Assembly: GCA_034421995.1 (NCBI GenBank)
Contig: DAOUJY010000156.1
Location: forward strand, 1 to 64,000
DNA: 64,000 bases
Reading direction: 5' to 3'
Source of the DNA: Bin87 sp034421995
GTDB taxonomy: Bacteria > Chloroflexota > Dehalococcoidia > Lucifugimonadales > UBA3495
The notes under the pieces are model-generated. The model searched no databases, had not been told where the DNA came from, and worked only from the letters and a program-made list of their open reading frames with translations. Shown in pieces: positions 8,380-16,977 of this stretch (position 1 is the stretch's first letter; every line of letters starts with the position of its first letter). Made by a program: the position numbers and the translations under genes.

Positions 8380-11300
8380 ATGGGCCGGCCCCCGACGGGC
8401 AAAGCACTCCTGGCTACTCTCGCCCCCCGGCGTTTGCTGTGGGGGCCGAATTTTCTGCTGCCAACGCTGCTCCTGGCGGCGTTGGCGCTCCGTCTCTACG
8501 GCATAGATTGGGACGACGGTCACGGGTTCCATCCCGACGAGCGTTCCTTTTACCTTCGCGCCGACGATATGTTCCGCGCGCTCACCCAGGCTCCAGGGTA
8601 CGAGACTTGGCTCGATCAATGGCCCGGCATGGAACCGGGAATACCCGATTTCCGCACCGCCATCTCGGCCGAGAGCAGCCCCCTCAATCCACACTGGTTC
8701 CCCCTGGGCAGCGTCCTGATCTACGCCTTGGTGCTCATCCGCTCTGTGGCCGAGTTGTTCACCGACTGGGGGGCGATGGATCTGCGGTTCGCCGGGCGTA
8801 CTTTGACCGCATTGGCCGACGTCGCGTCGGTTTGGCTCATGTACGTGATCGGACGGCGAATGTACGGACCGTGGACCGGCATTCTGGCAGCGGCATTCAC
8901 GACATTCGCGGTGATACACATCCAGCACGCCCACTTCTATCGGCCAGAGCCGTTCACCGTGCTCACCTCCCTGGCCGCGACGTGGGCGATGCTCCGGTAC
9001 ATGGAAACCCAGCGCACCCGCGACGCCGTCCTGCTGGGAGCTCTGGTCGGGCTGGCGATGGCGCCGAAGGTTTCCGTTGCGCCGATTCTCGCCCCCCTCG
9101 CCCTCACTTTCCTGTGGGTCTGCAAAGACCGTGCCGGCTGGCGCTGGGCGGACTTGTCCGTGCCGGCAGCCCTTCGTTTCGCCCCAACCGTCCTGTTGGC
9201 GGGACTTGCCGCATTGGCGGCCTACTTCATCACAACTCCCTACGCGTTCCTGGATTATTCGCAGATGATCAGCGACATCCAGGAGCAATCGCGTATGGTT
9301 CGCGATGCCTTTGTGATGCCGTTCACCCGCCAATACGTGGATACCCCGGCTTTCTGGTATCAGATCCGCCAGACCGCGGTGTGGGGATTGGGCTTGCCTC
9401 TGGGCACAGCCGCGTGGCTGGCGGCCCCGTTCACCGCGTGGCTGGCATGGCGTGGCGGCATATCCCAACGCGCCGATCTCCTGCTGTTGGCGTGGGCCGT
9501 CCCCGGGTTCATCTTCCTGGAGTTGTTCGAGGTCAAATTCCTCCGCTACGTGTTCCCGTTGCTGCCCTTCTATATTTTGATGGCCGCCCGCATGGTCACC
9601 GCCGTCGTCGTATGGACATGGTATCGCCGGCAAGCGGCTCTGCCGGCGGCGCAAAATCCCGACGACGCTCCATTTTCCGAAGAGTGGCACGCCACGCCAC
9701 CCACCATTGGCGATGACGTGCTGTTCGACGAACCGATCTTCGGCGACGATGCGCCATTTTCGGATGAGTGGCATGCCACCCCACCCACGGGCGGTGTGGC
9801 GGTCCGGTCAACGCCGCCGCTCACTCCCTTGCCGATCACGTCGCCGGCCAACCGTTCATTCGGTGATCGGATTAGGCGCTACTTCAATCGCTACGCTTAC
9901 TCCGCGAGCATCGCCGCACTGGTTATCATGGTTGCGACCACCGTTCTCTACGCCCTGGCTTTCTCCGGCATCTACAGCCGCCCCCATACCGCCGTTGCTG
10001 CCTCGGAGTGGATTAACGCCAACGTTCCTGCCGGCGCATCCATCGTCAACGGCGGCTCATATTGGGACGAGCAACTGCCCGACCTGGGTCGTTACGACGT
10101 TTGGACCTTCCCGGCGTATCATCCCGACAGTGATCGGAACAAAATCCCCGAACTGGTCGAACGTCTGGCAGAGAGCGATTACATCGTCTTTTATTCCAAT
10201 CGCGCCTACGGTTCCATCGCGCGCCTGGCCGACCGGTATCCCCAGACTTCCGCGTTTTACCGCGCTCTTTTCGGTGAAGGATTGGGCTACCGATTGGAAC
10301 GGGTCTTTCTGTCATACCCGTCGCTGGCCGGCGTCCACCTTCGCGACGATCCCTACCGTCGCGCCGGCCTGCCAGCCCCGGTAGAATATGGCGGCGCGAT
10401 TATCAATCTCGGCTACGCCGACGAGAATGTGATCGGCTACGACCATCCCCAGGTGTTGGTGTTCCGCAACGAGGACAGACTGCCAAGGAACGTGCTGCGC
10501 CAGCGCATTGACGATGCCGTAACGGAAACCGTCGATACCGCGCCACTCATGCTCTCGCCCACCCAACTGGAGGACCAGCAATCCGGTGGGACCTGGTCGG
10601 ATGTGTTCAGACGCGATGGCAGGGCCAACCGCTTTCCCTGGCTTTCGTGGCTGCTGGCCGTCGAGCTGATTTGCCTGGTTGCCTTCCCATTCACCTGGTG
10701 GTTGTTGCGGCCCCTGCCCGACCGGGGTTTGCTGTTCGCGCGGGTTTTCGGCCTGCTCCTGGTGGCCTGGATCGCCTGGATGATGGTCAACGCCGAAGTG
10801 ATGCGATTCTCGGCCGGTTTGATATGGCTCGCGCTGATTATAGTGGCCGTTCCGTCCGCTGTCGTGCTTTGGCGACAATGGCGGTTGATGTTGGAATGGA
10901 TGAGTCAGAGATGGCGCTACATCCTAGCGGCCGAGGCGCTATTCCTGTTGGCATACGCGGCTTTCGTTTTGGTCCGCGCCGCGAATCCCGATCTCTGGCA
11001 TCCGTGGCGTGGCGGCGAAAAGCCCATGGAATTGGCTTACTTCACCGCCGTCGCCCGTTCTTCGGTCCTGCCGCCTTACGATCCCTGGTTCAGCGGCGGC
11101 TATCTCAATTACTACTACTGGGGTTACTTCATTCTGTCCATTCCCACGCGCCTCACTGCCATTCCGCCGGCCGTCGCTTTCAATCTCGCGGTGCCGCTGT
11201 TGTTTGCCCTCACCGCCACCGGGGCCGGTTCCCTGGCGTACAACATGGCGTCCGCCGCCCGTCGCTCGCATGAACCATCCCAACCACCCACTCCGTCCCA

Positions 11301-13134
11301 ACCATCCACTCCGTCATTCCCGCGAAAGCGGGAATCCAGGTGGCGGATGGACATAAGCCGGTTGATGCGTCCGTTCCAAGCCAGTGGCGCCGCCATTGCC
11401 GGCCTAGTCGCCGCGCTGATGGCAGTCGTGGCCGGCAATCTGGACGGCGTTGCCCAATTGCTTCAAATGGCGAAATCCAAAATCCAGGGAATGCCGGCGC
11501 CTCTCTCCGGCTTTGACTTCTGGCGCAGCAGCCGCGCCATTCCTGAAATTGAGGAGTTTGCGCCTTCCTGGTTAATGCCGTGGCTGGAGGTGAGGAACCA
11601 CGTCGAGACCGCTTTCCACATCACCGAGTTCCCTTTCTTTACTTTCCTGTTCGCGGACCTTCATGCCCACATGATGTCCATGCCCTTTGCGTTGCTGGCG
11701 CTGGCAGTAGGTTTTTCGCTAATCAGTGGTTTGACCCGTCCGTCCTTGCGGCGCCTGTGGCCCTGGGCGACCGTAGCATCGTTGGGGTTGGCCGTGGGCA
11801 GCCTGTGGGCCATCAACTCATGGGAGTACCCGGCTTACGCCCTGCTGATGCTGGGTTTGATCGGAGCGTCGGCCTGGATGTTGCCCGGTGGATTGAAGTC
11901 GCGAGCGGCCACAGCGGCGATGCTGGGAGCAACGGCGTTATTGGTCAGCTACGCGGCTTTTCTCCCCTTCCATTCCGCCACCGAGACCTTTGGCACTGGC
12001 ATTGAACCCAGCCGTTGGCGCACGCCACTGGTCAATTACCTGCTGATCCACGCTTTGCCATTGCTCGCCGCCGCTGCATTGTTGGCTGCCACGCTGCCCC
12101 GGGCGTGGCGACCGCTGGTGCGGCGAATGAAGTATCGGGCCCGGGTTCCTGCGATCCACCAATGGTTCTTGGTGGCGGCCGCTCTTGGGTTAGTGTTGGC
12201 ATCCTATTTCCTGGTGTCCGGCTTCCTGACCGCTGGTCTTTTGACCGTTTTGCTCGCGCTGACCGGCTGGGCGGTGACGGCAACGCTGGTTTCGGACAGC
12301 GACGAACCTCTCCGGCGTTCCGACACGATGGCGCTGTCCCTGCTCGGAATGGCCCTGGCCATAGGGATTGGGGTGGATTTCATCCGTGTCGAAGGCGACA
12401 TCGCCCGTATGAACACCCTTTTCAAATATTACCTGGTGGCGTGGCTCCTATTTTCCACGTCCGGGGCCTACGGTTTCTGGCGCGGCTGGACTGCTCTATC
12501 CGGCGGCGGCATTCCCTCAGGGCGTAAGTTGCGCTGGTTTGCCCTCTCAATCGTCGGACTCGTGGCCTTGGGCGTCCTCGTTTATCCGGCTCTGGCTACG
12601 CCCGTTCGCATCGCAGACCGTTTCAACCCGACGCCGCTGATATTGGACGGCGAGACGTGGATGCCCCATGCCGAATATCACCCGCCCGACTGGTGCGCCG
12701 ACCAACCTGGTGACCTAATCGATCTGCAATGGGACCACGACGCCATCCGGTGGCTCCAGGATAATACAGTCGGGACTCCAGTCATTTTGGAGGCGCACGG
12801 CAGCCAGTATTGCTGGAACAGCCGCTTTTCCCAATACACCGGCCTACCCACCGTCATCGGATGGCCCTGGCATCAAACCCAGCAACGCAACGACGGCGAC
12901 GCGGTACGTGGCCGGGCCAACGACGTCTCCACAATCTACAACACCAGAAGCCAGAGCGCTGCGCTGAAACTGCTGGAACGCTACGGCGTCACCTACATCA
13001 TAGTCGGCGAGCTGGAACGCCTTTACTACCTGCCCGACGGCATCGCCAAATTCGATCCTATGGTGGCCGCAGGTGATCTTGCCTTGGACTACGGCAACGA
13101 CCGAACCCGCGTTTATCGGGTCGTTGGCCGTTGA
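8380..13134 (+). CDS. GT39-like glycosyltransferase fused to DUF2298 membrane protein
   Basis: A very large (1584-residue) polytopic membrane protein. The N-terminal half resembles GT39/PMT glycosyltransferases: a transmembrane helix, then GFHPDERSFYLRADD with the acidic residues expected in the first periplasmic loop, then many helices to about residue 640. The C-terminal half is a DUF2298 (Chlor_Arch_YYY) domain, with DPWFSGGYLNYYYWGYF and ITEFPFFTFLFADLHAH; this is a Chloroflexota/archaea family of unknown function. Two low-complexity inserts interrupt it: a duplicated DDAPFS(E/D)EWHATPPT near residues 427 and 464, and a repeat-derived PSFPRKRESR near 980. It starts 17 nt after gap and is probably co-transcribed. 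A role in envelope glycosylation is inferred. Confidence 0.88.
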   Translation: MGRPPTGKALLATLAPRRLLWGPNFLLPTLLLAALALRLYGIDWDDGHGFHPDERSFYLRADDMFRALTQAPGYETWLDQWPGMEPGIPDFRTAISAESSPLNPHWFPLGSVLIYALVLIRSVAELFTDWGAMDLRFAGRTLTALADVASVWLMYVIGRRMYGPWTGILAAAFTTFAVIHIQHAHFYRPEPFTVLTSLAATWAMLRYMETQRTRDAVLLGALVGLAMAPKVSVAPILAPLALTFLWVCKDRAGWRWADLSVPAALRFAPTVLLAGLAALAAYFITTPYAFLDYSQMISDIQEQSRMVRDAFVMPFTRQYVDTPAFWYQIRQTAVWGLGLPLGTAAWLAAPFTAWLAWRGGISQRADLLLLAWAVPGFIFLELFEVKFLRYVFPLLPFYILMAARMVTAVVVWTWYRRQAALPAAQNPDDAPFSEEWHATPPTIGDDVLFDEPIFGDDAPFSDEWHATPPTGGVAVRSTPPLTPLPITSPANRSFGDRIRRYFNRYAYSASIAALVIMVATTVLYALAFSGIYSRPHTAVAASEWINANVPAGASIVNGGSYWDEQLPDLGRYDVWTFPAYHPDSDRNKIPELVERLAESDYIVFYSNRAYGSIARLADRYPQTSAFYRALFGEGLGYRLERVFLSYPSLAGVHLRDDPYRRAGLPAPVEYGGAIINLGYADENVIGYDHPQVLVFRNEDRLPRNVLRQRIDDAVTETVDTAPLMLSPTQLEDQQSGGTWSDVFRRDGRANRFPWLSWLLAVELICLVAFPFTWWLLRPLPDRGLLFARVFGLLLVAWIAWMMVNAEVMRFSAGLIWLALIIVAVPSAVVLWRQWRLMLEWMSQRWRYILAAEALFLLAYAAFVLVRAANPDLWHPWRGGEKPMELAYFTAVARSSVLPPYDPWFSGGYLNYYYWGYFILSIPTRLTAIPPAVAFNLAVPLLFALTATGAGSLAYNMASAARRSHEPSQPPTPSQPSTPSFPRKRESRWRMDISRLMRPFQASGAAIAGLVAALMAVVAGNLDGVAQLLQMAKSKIQGMPAPLSGFDFWRSSRAIPEIEEFAPSWLMPWLEVRNHVETAFHITEFPFFTFLFADLHAHMMSMPFALLALAVGFSLISGLTRPSLRRLWPWATVASLGLAVGSLWAINSWEYPAYALLMLGLIGASAWMLPGGLKSRAATAAMLGATALLVSYAAFLPFHSATETFGTGIEPSRWRTPLVNYLLIHALPLLAAAALLAATLPRAWRPLVRRMKYRARVPAIHQWFLVAAALGLVLASYFLVSGFLTAGLLTVLLALTGWAVTATLVSDSDEPLRRSDTMALSLLGMALAIGIGVDFIRVEGDIARMNTLFKYYLVAWLLFSTSGAYGFWRGWTALSGGGIPSGRKLRWFALSIVGLVALGVLVYPALATPVRIADRFNPTPLILDGETWMPHAEYHPPDWCADQPGDLIDLQWDHDAIRWLQDNTVGTPVILEAHGSQYCWNSRFSQYTGLPTVIGWPWHQTQQRNDGDAVRGRANDVSTIYNTRSQSAALKLLERYGVTYIIVGELERLYYLPDGIAKFDPMVAAGDLALDYGNDRTRVYRVVGR
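11280..11342 (+). repeat. 18-bp tandem repeat plus REP-like hairpin inside a gene
   Basis: Two 18-bp direct repeats (CCAACCAYCCACTCCGTC at 11280-11297 and 11298-11315) run into a hairpin ATTCCCGC-GAAA-GCGGGAAT at 11316-11335. The element is in frame and adds QPPTPSQPSTPSFPRKRESR to a hydrophilic loop of the DUF2298 fusion protein. The hairpin belongs to the same family as the intergenic element at 49339. Confidence 0.75.
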
Positions 13135-13243
13135 TTTGACCAAGCCTAGACCGGGCGGTATCATGCTCCGCGGAACCAACAAAATCGGGATATTGAAGAC
13201 CGGCAACTATTATACTGGGACCCAAGCCAGGAGGAATTGCAAC

Positions 13244-14641
13244 ATGAGGCGCACCGCTCTTACCGCCATGGTTGTCGTTCTGGCCGCGCTCGTGAGTTCG
13301 GTCGGATTAGAGAATAGCGTTGTCAGGAGCCAATCCGGTCTGCCCAACCCGAGGACCGTGACCGTAGCTAATGGCAGCAATCCTGGAGAGGCCGTTGTTT
13401 CCTGGCAGGCGGTGCCAGGCGCCGCTTTTTATCGCGTCGGGTGGATGGCCAACCCGGACTATGAGGCGGCCCTCGCCAGTCCGTCAGGTTTTTTCCTGTC
13501 AGCATTTCGCTATTCCAACATCATGAGCGAGGGACTAACCTCGCATACTGTGACCCGGCTCACCCCAGGCGTCGAATATTGGTTCGTCGTCGGCAGCCAC
13601 GATGCTTTCTACGGCGCACCACAATGGGCGCCCTGGACTAGATTTACGCTCAGTGCGGCGGCTCCTGGCGGGCAGATGTGCCCGCCGACCGGAGGCTCAA
13701 CTCCGGGAGGGTGTCCGACCATCGAGTCGGCAGAGTTACGAATGTCCGAATTGAAATACCAAGCTATAGACGCCGGCGAGAACCACACCTGCGGCATTAA
13801 GATAGACAACACCATCGAATGTTGGGGCGACAACACCCACGGCCAGACCAACGCGCCGGCCGGACAATTCCTGTCCGTTAGCGCCGGCGGCGTCGCATCC
13901 TGCGGCATAAACTTCGACGACAATTTGGTGTGTTGGGGCCACGTCAGGATGCAATCTCCGCCCGCTGGTGACTACACCCAGGTTTCGGTGGGTGACGAGC
14001 ACGCGTGTGCGATTACCGTTGCAGCGAAAGATGATCACCAACGTGACGTAAATCGGGTCGTATGCTGGGGTCTGCCCAGCAACGATGGGCGGACTGCAAA
14101 TCTAGTTAGTGGCCGGGACCGCCCATGGGTGTATATCGGCGCGGGATCTGACTACAACTGCGCCGCGGCCAGCAACACTCGTGTAAGAGACATACGTTGC
14201 TGGGGCAGCAACCATAGCGATTACTATTTCAACAGTTACTCGGACGTTCGGGCCATTAGCGCCGGCAACCAACATAGATGCGTGCTGAACGAAGATGGTG
14301 CGGTGAATTGTAGTGGCAACGATGTCCATGGACAGACCGCGGGACAACCTTCGGCGCAAGACGAAGGTTCGCCCGCTGATTTCTACACTTATAGCGCAGT
14401 AAGCGCCGGCGGCCGGCACTCCTGCGGACTACGCACCACGGGGAACATCCGCTGCTGGGGAGATAATTTGCGGGGGCAAGCCTCGCCGCCCGGCGCTAAC
14501 GATGAGTTGCAGGCTAACCTGCAAGGCGTAGGAGACTTTACCGCCCTTAGCGCTGGTGCGGCCCACACCTGCGGCCTGCGCGAAGACGGCACCGCTGTGT
14601 GCTGGGGCTACAACCCACACGGTCAAGCCGACCCTCCCTAA
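13244..14641 (+). CDS. secreted FN3 and RCC1-repeat protein
   Basis: A 465-residue exported protein. An N-terminal signal segment (MRRTALTAMVVVLAALVSS) is followed by a fibronectin-type-III-like domain (about 35-140, ending PGVEYWFVVGSHD) and then by six or so RCC1/BNR-type repeats with the pattern AGxxHTCGIxxDxTIxCWGDNxxGQ, which should form a beta-propeller. Each repeat has two cysteines, probably disulfide-bonded outside the cell. The function is unknown; surface or binding roles are usual. The ATG at 13244 was chosen for its strong AGGAGG at 13229 and the signal peptide. It ends just before a clear rho-independent terminator. Confidence 0.88.
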   Translation: MRRTALTAMVVVLAALVSSVGLENSVVRSQSGLPNPRTVTVANGSNPGEAVVSWQAVPGAAFYRVGWMANPDYEAALASPSGFFLSAFRYSNIMSEGLTSHTVTRLTPGVEYWFVVGSHDAFYGAPQWAPWTRFTLSAAAPGGQMCPPTGGSTPGGCPTIESAELRMSELKYQAIDAGENHTCGIKIDNTIECWGDNTHGQTNAPAGQFLSVSAGGVASCGINFDDNLVCWGHVRMQSPPAGDYTQVSVGDEHACAITVAAKDDHQRDVNRVVCWGLPSNDGRTANLVSGRDRPWVYIGAGSDYNCAAASNTRVRDIRCWGSNHSDYYFNSYSDVRAISAGNQHRCVLNEDGAVNCSGNDVHGQTAGQPSAQDEGSPADFYTYSAVSAGGRHSCGLRTTGNIRCWGDNLRGQASPPGANDELQANLQGVGDFTALSAGAAHTCGLREDGTAVCWGYNPHGQADPP

Positions 14642-14666
14642 CAATCGCACTCTTCGTAAATCGACC

Positions 14667-14708
14667 GCCCGGCGTTGGGGCCAATAGGCTTGACGCCGGG
14701 CCTTTTTT
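14667..14708 (+). terminator. rho-independent terminator after RCC1 gene
   Basis: A perfect 9-bp stem GCCCGGCGT (14667-14675) / ACGCCGGGC (14693-14701) with a 17-nt loop, followed by six T residues at 14703-14708. Confidence 0.85.
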
Positions 14709-14735
14709 GACCCTGCCTGAGCCTTACCCTATAAT
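14707..14735 (+). promoter_or_regulatory. sigma70-type promoter for oxidoreductase gene
   Basis: TTGACC (14707-14712), a 17-nt spacer and TATAAT (14730-14735). The -35 box begins in the last T residues of the preceding terminator, so termination and re-initiation are packed together. The gene starts about 77 nt downstream. Confidence 0.7.
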
Positions 14736-14811
14736 TTCGCACGCCGCGCCGTCTCTCCATATCCCGCCGGCGCTCCCTCGAAGCAAACCCAAGACCCAAG
14801 GAGGTTTAACT

Positions 14812-15846
14812 GTGGCCATCGAATCCGTCCGCGTCGGGCTAATTGGCGCCGGCCGTAATACCCGCGACCGGCACATCCCGGGCTTCAACAGCACGCCCGC
14901 CGTCGAAATCGGCGCCGTTGCCAACCGTTCCCGCGAGTCGGGGCAACGGGTCGCCGACGCCTTCAACATTCCCACCGTTTATGACAGCTGGGAAGAACTG
15001 CTGGAAGACGAAAGTCTGGACGCCGTTTGCATTGGAACCTGGCCCTACATGCACCGCACGCTGACCATGGCGTCGTTGGCTGCCGGTAAGCATGTTCTCT
15101 GCGAGGCCCGCATGGCGATGAACGCCTCGGAAGCCCACGATATGCTTGCCGCATCCCAACAAACCCCCGGCCTGGTGACCCAGATAGTTCCCTCCCCAAT
15201 GACGTTCGGCATCGATGACCTGCTCATCCGGCTGATTTCCGAAGGGTTCATCGGCGACTTGGTGTCCGTCGAGATACAATCCCTCACGGGCTTTGCCGAC
15301 CGCGACTCCACCATGCACTGGCGGCAGGATCGCGACCTGAGCGGCTTCAACATCCTCAACATGGGCATCTGGTACGAGGCCATGATCCGCTGGGTTGGGC
15401 GCGCCACTCAGGTCATGGCGATGAGCCAAATCACCATCCCGCACCGCAAGGACGATGACGGCAACTGGCGTTCAGTCACCATCCCTGACACGGTGGACAT
15501 CCTCTGCCGCCTGGCCAACGGCGCCAACGCCCACCTGCGCTTCAGCGCCTGCGCCGGCCTCGCTCCGGGCAACGACGTCTGGCTCTACGGCACCGACGGC
15601 ACCATCCACGTTGACAACCGGATGCGCGTCTTCGGCGGCAAGCGGGGCGATTCCGAACTCCAGGAAATCGCCAACCCGCCGGAAAGCCGCTACGCCTGGT
15701 CCGTGGAGCAGGAGTTCATCGCCTCCGTCCGCGACGGCGCTCCGGTGATGCGCACCCCGTTCAACATCGGCGTTCACTACATGGAGTGGACCGAAGCCGT
15801 CACTGTCAGCGCACAGAGCGGAGAAGCAGTGCATCTGCCTATGTAG
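14812..15846 (+). CDS. Gfo/Idh/MocA-family oxidoreductase
   Basis: A 344-residue NAD(P)-dependent dehydrogenase. The N-terminal Rossmann motif is VRVGLIGAGRNTRDRHIPGF. The E-A-R segment KHVLCEARMAMNASEA stands where the family has its usual E(K/R)P(L/M), so the key Lys is replaced. The C-terminal alpha/beta domain ends HYMEWTEAVTVSAQSG. These enzymes oxidise or reduce sugars, inositols and related compounds; the substrate here cannot be told. The GTG at 14812 is chosen because AAGGAGGT lies just upstream. It has its own promoter and a hairpin at its 3' end, so it appears monocistronic. Confidence 0.9.
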   Translation: MAIESVRVGLIGAGRNTRDRHIPGFNSTPAVEIGAVANRSRESGQRVADAFNIPTVYDSWEELLEDESLDAVCIGTWPYMHRTLTMASLAAGKHVLCEARMAMNASEAHDMLAASQQTPGLVTQIVPSPMTFGIDDLLIRLISEGFIGDLVSVEIQSLTGFADRDSTMHWRQDRDLSGFNILNMGIWYEAMIRWVGRATQVMAMSQITIPHRKDDDGNWRSVTIPDTVDILCRLANGANAHLRFSACAGLAPGNDVWLYGTDGTIHVDNRMRVFGGKRGDSELQEIANPPESRYAWSVEQEFIASVRDGAPVMRTPFNIGVHYMEWTEAVTVSAQSGEAVHLPM

Positions 15847-15873
15847 TCCAGCCGGTTATAGATGCGAAGCAGT

Positions 15874-15898
15874 CGGGGCAGCTGTGACGGCTGCCCCG
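15874..15898. terminator. hairpin between convergent genes
   Basis: A 9-bp stem CGGGGCAGC / GCTGCCCCG with a 7-nt loop lies between the converging 3' ends at 15846 and 15906. It has no T-run on either side, so it may act as a bidirectional but weak terminator or as an mRNA 3'-end stabiliser. Confidence 0.5.
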
Positions 15899-15905
15899 AA
15901 GCATA

Positions 15906-16304
15906 TCAATCGGCGTCCTCCGTTTCGCCGCGGAGAAAGTTCGCAAGTTCTTCAGACACCTGAAAACGTTGCAACGCTTCATCCACCCGGCTGTTGTACT
16001 TTTGCCGTTCCTCACGACGTCCCTTGTCGCGCTCCTTGGCCAGCGCTCGCTCTCTGGCGACGCGCCTGATTTCCGCCCTGGTCTCGAACATCTTTCGCAC
16101 CTCATCAAACAGGCCGGCCAGCGGTATCACAAAAGCCCAGTACAGCTTTGTTGCCGCTGTTTCAAAATACCGGTACGCCCAGAAACTCGACCCGTCAAAG
16201 CCTTCCAGAATGCCCAGACTGAGAAAGCCGACCAGCGTGAACCCTATAATCTGCCACCAGATACCCCGGTTCGACAACTCTCTGGGCAATTCTGATGCTC
16301 TCAT
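15906..16304 (-). CDS. two-span membrane protein with coiled-coil tail
   Basis: A 132-residue protein of no recognised family. Two hydrophobic segments (about residues 17-35 and 50-68) are followed by a long, strongly charged helix rich in Arg, Glu and Lys (about 70-115) and an acidic C-terminus (FLRGETEDAD). The layout suggests a membrane-anchored protein with a cytoplasmic coiled coil. A TACAAT box overlaps the ATG at 16304, so the mRNA may be nearly leaderless or a later start may be used. It is convergent with the oxidoreductase gene and lies downstream of the UGSC gene in the same orientation. Confidence 0.6.
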   Translation of the reverse strand: MRASELPRELSNRGIWWQIIGFTLVGFLSLGILEGFDGSSFWAYRYFETAATKLYWAFVIPLAGLFDEVRKMFETRAEIRRVARERALAKERDKGRREERQKYNSRVDEALQRFQVSEELANFLRGETEDAD

Positions 16305-16323
16305 TGTAACACTGCGTGATTAC

Positions 16324-16866
16324 CTACCGGTCCACCAAACACGCAATCACCTGCGGCGCAGCCGTCGCCGCCCTTTCGGACAGTTCAGCGTCGGTCAGCG
16401 TCACGATGGGATGCTCAATAATCGCCAACCCGTAGTCCGGGTCGCCCCGCATCCGCGACATGGCGTGGGCCTGGCTGATGAAGGGCCGGGTGGTCAGAAC
16501 GGTGGAAGGGATGCCCAGCAGTTCGGTTTCCATTGCGTCGTGCACACTGCACGCGGTGCAGGACCCTCATTCAGCGGTGGCGTGAATTGCCACGTCGATG
16601 CTCTTGGCGGTGCGCTGCAAGTCCTCGATGCGCGCCGGCCACTGCCAGCCGCCCTTGTTGTGCTCAACGGTGCCGGCGATGTCGTACCGCTCGCCAACGA
16701 TGGCGGCAATGCGGCGCAGCAGATCCTCGGAATGGGGCTTGTTGTTGGAAAACAGGCCGATCACCTTCCCGTCCAACGTCGCCGGCCGCTGCGCCAGCCT
16801 TGATGGGGCCGGTGGTGCGTCATCACGCGGGTCCAGCGTAATTATGGGCGAGCCTTGTGTTGTCAT
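16324..16866 (-). CDS. UGSC-family selenoprotein (in-frame UGA as Sec)
   Basis: The reading frame runs 99 codons to HATAE, meets TGA at 16569-16567, and continues in the same frame as GSCTACSVHDAMETELL to a TAG stop at 16324: 180 residues in all, with U-G-S-C at 100-103. This is the signature of the UGSC (seleno)protein family, in which UGA encodes selenocysteine and Cys-containing homologs exist. The sequence after the UGA is clearly conserved coding sequence, not a random tail. A stem-loop that could serve as a bacterial SECIS follows. The redox U-x-x-C motif suggests a thiol/selenol oxidoreductase; the substrate is unknown. GGGAG lies 8 nt before the ATG. The 16978-17979 gene lies upstream. 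Confidence 0.88.
16539..16566 (-). promoter_or_regulatory. candidate bacterial SECIS for the UGSC gene
   Basis: Directly downstream of the UGA on the minus strand, CGTGCA (16553-16548), loop GTG, TGCACG (16544-16539) can pair, putting a loop G about 21 nt from the UGA. An alternative overlapping stem CTGCAC / GTGCAG (16561-16547) also forms. The distance fits SelB-dependent recoding. The fold is inferred by eye. Confidence 0.45.
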
Positions 16867-16886
16867 AATTTAAACTCCCTTTCTAC

Positions 16887-16975
16887 GTCAGAAGCAGGAT
16901 TTGCTGGATTATAAAGATGTTCAGGATGAACGCATATCCAGAAAATCCTCAAATCCGGTAAATCCTGCTTCTGAC
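16887..16975. repeat. ~90-bp intergenic inverted-repeat element, copy 1
   Basis: It begins GTCAGAAGCAGGATTT and ends AAATCCTGCTTCTGAC, giving terminal inverted repeats around a non-coding core. The same ends and core words (AAAATCCT, AAATCCGGTAAATCCTG) recur at 42329-42420. On the minus strand the core contains TATAAT (16913-16908), which could drive the UGSC gene. It ends 2 nt from the stop of the upstream gene. Confidence 0.8.
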
Positions 16976-16977
16976 CA

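Noticed and set aside
8287..9774. 495-codon minus-strand frame
   Set aside because: Lies fully opposite the GT39-DUF2298 gene, with His/Gln/Arg-rich composition typical of antisense frames in high-GC DNA.
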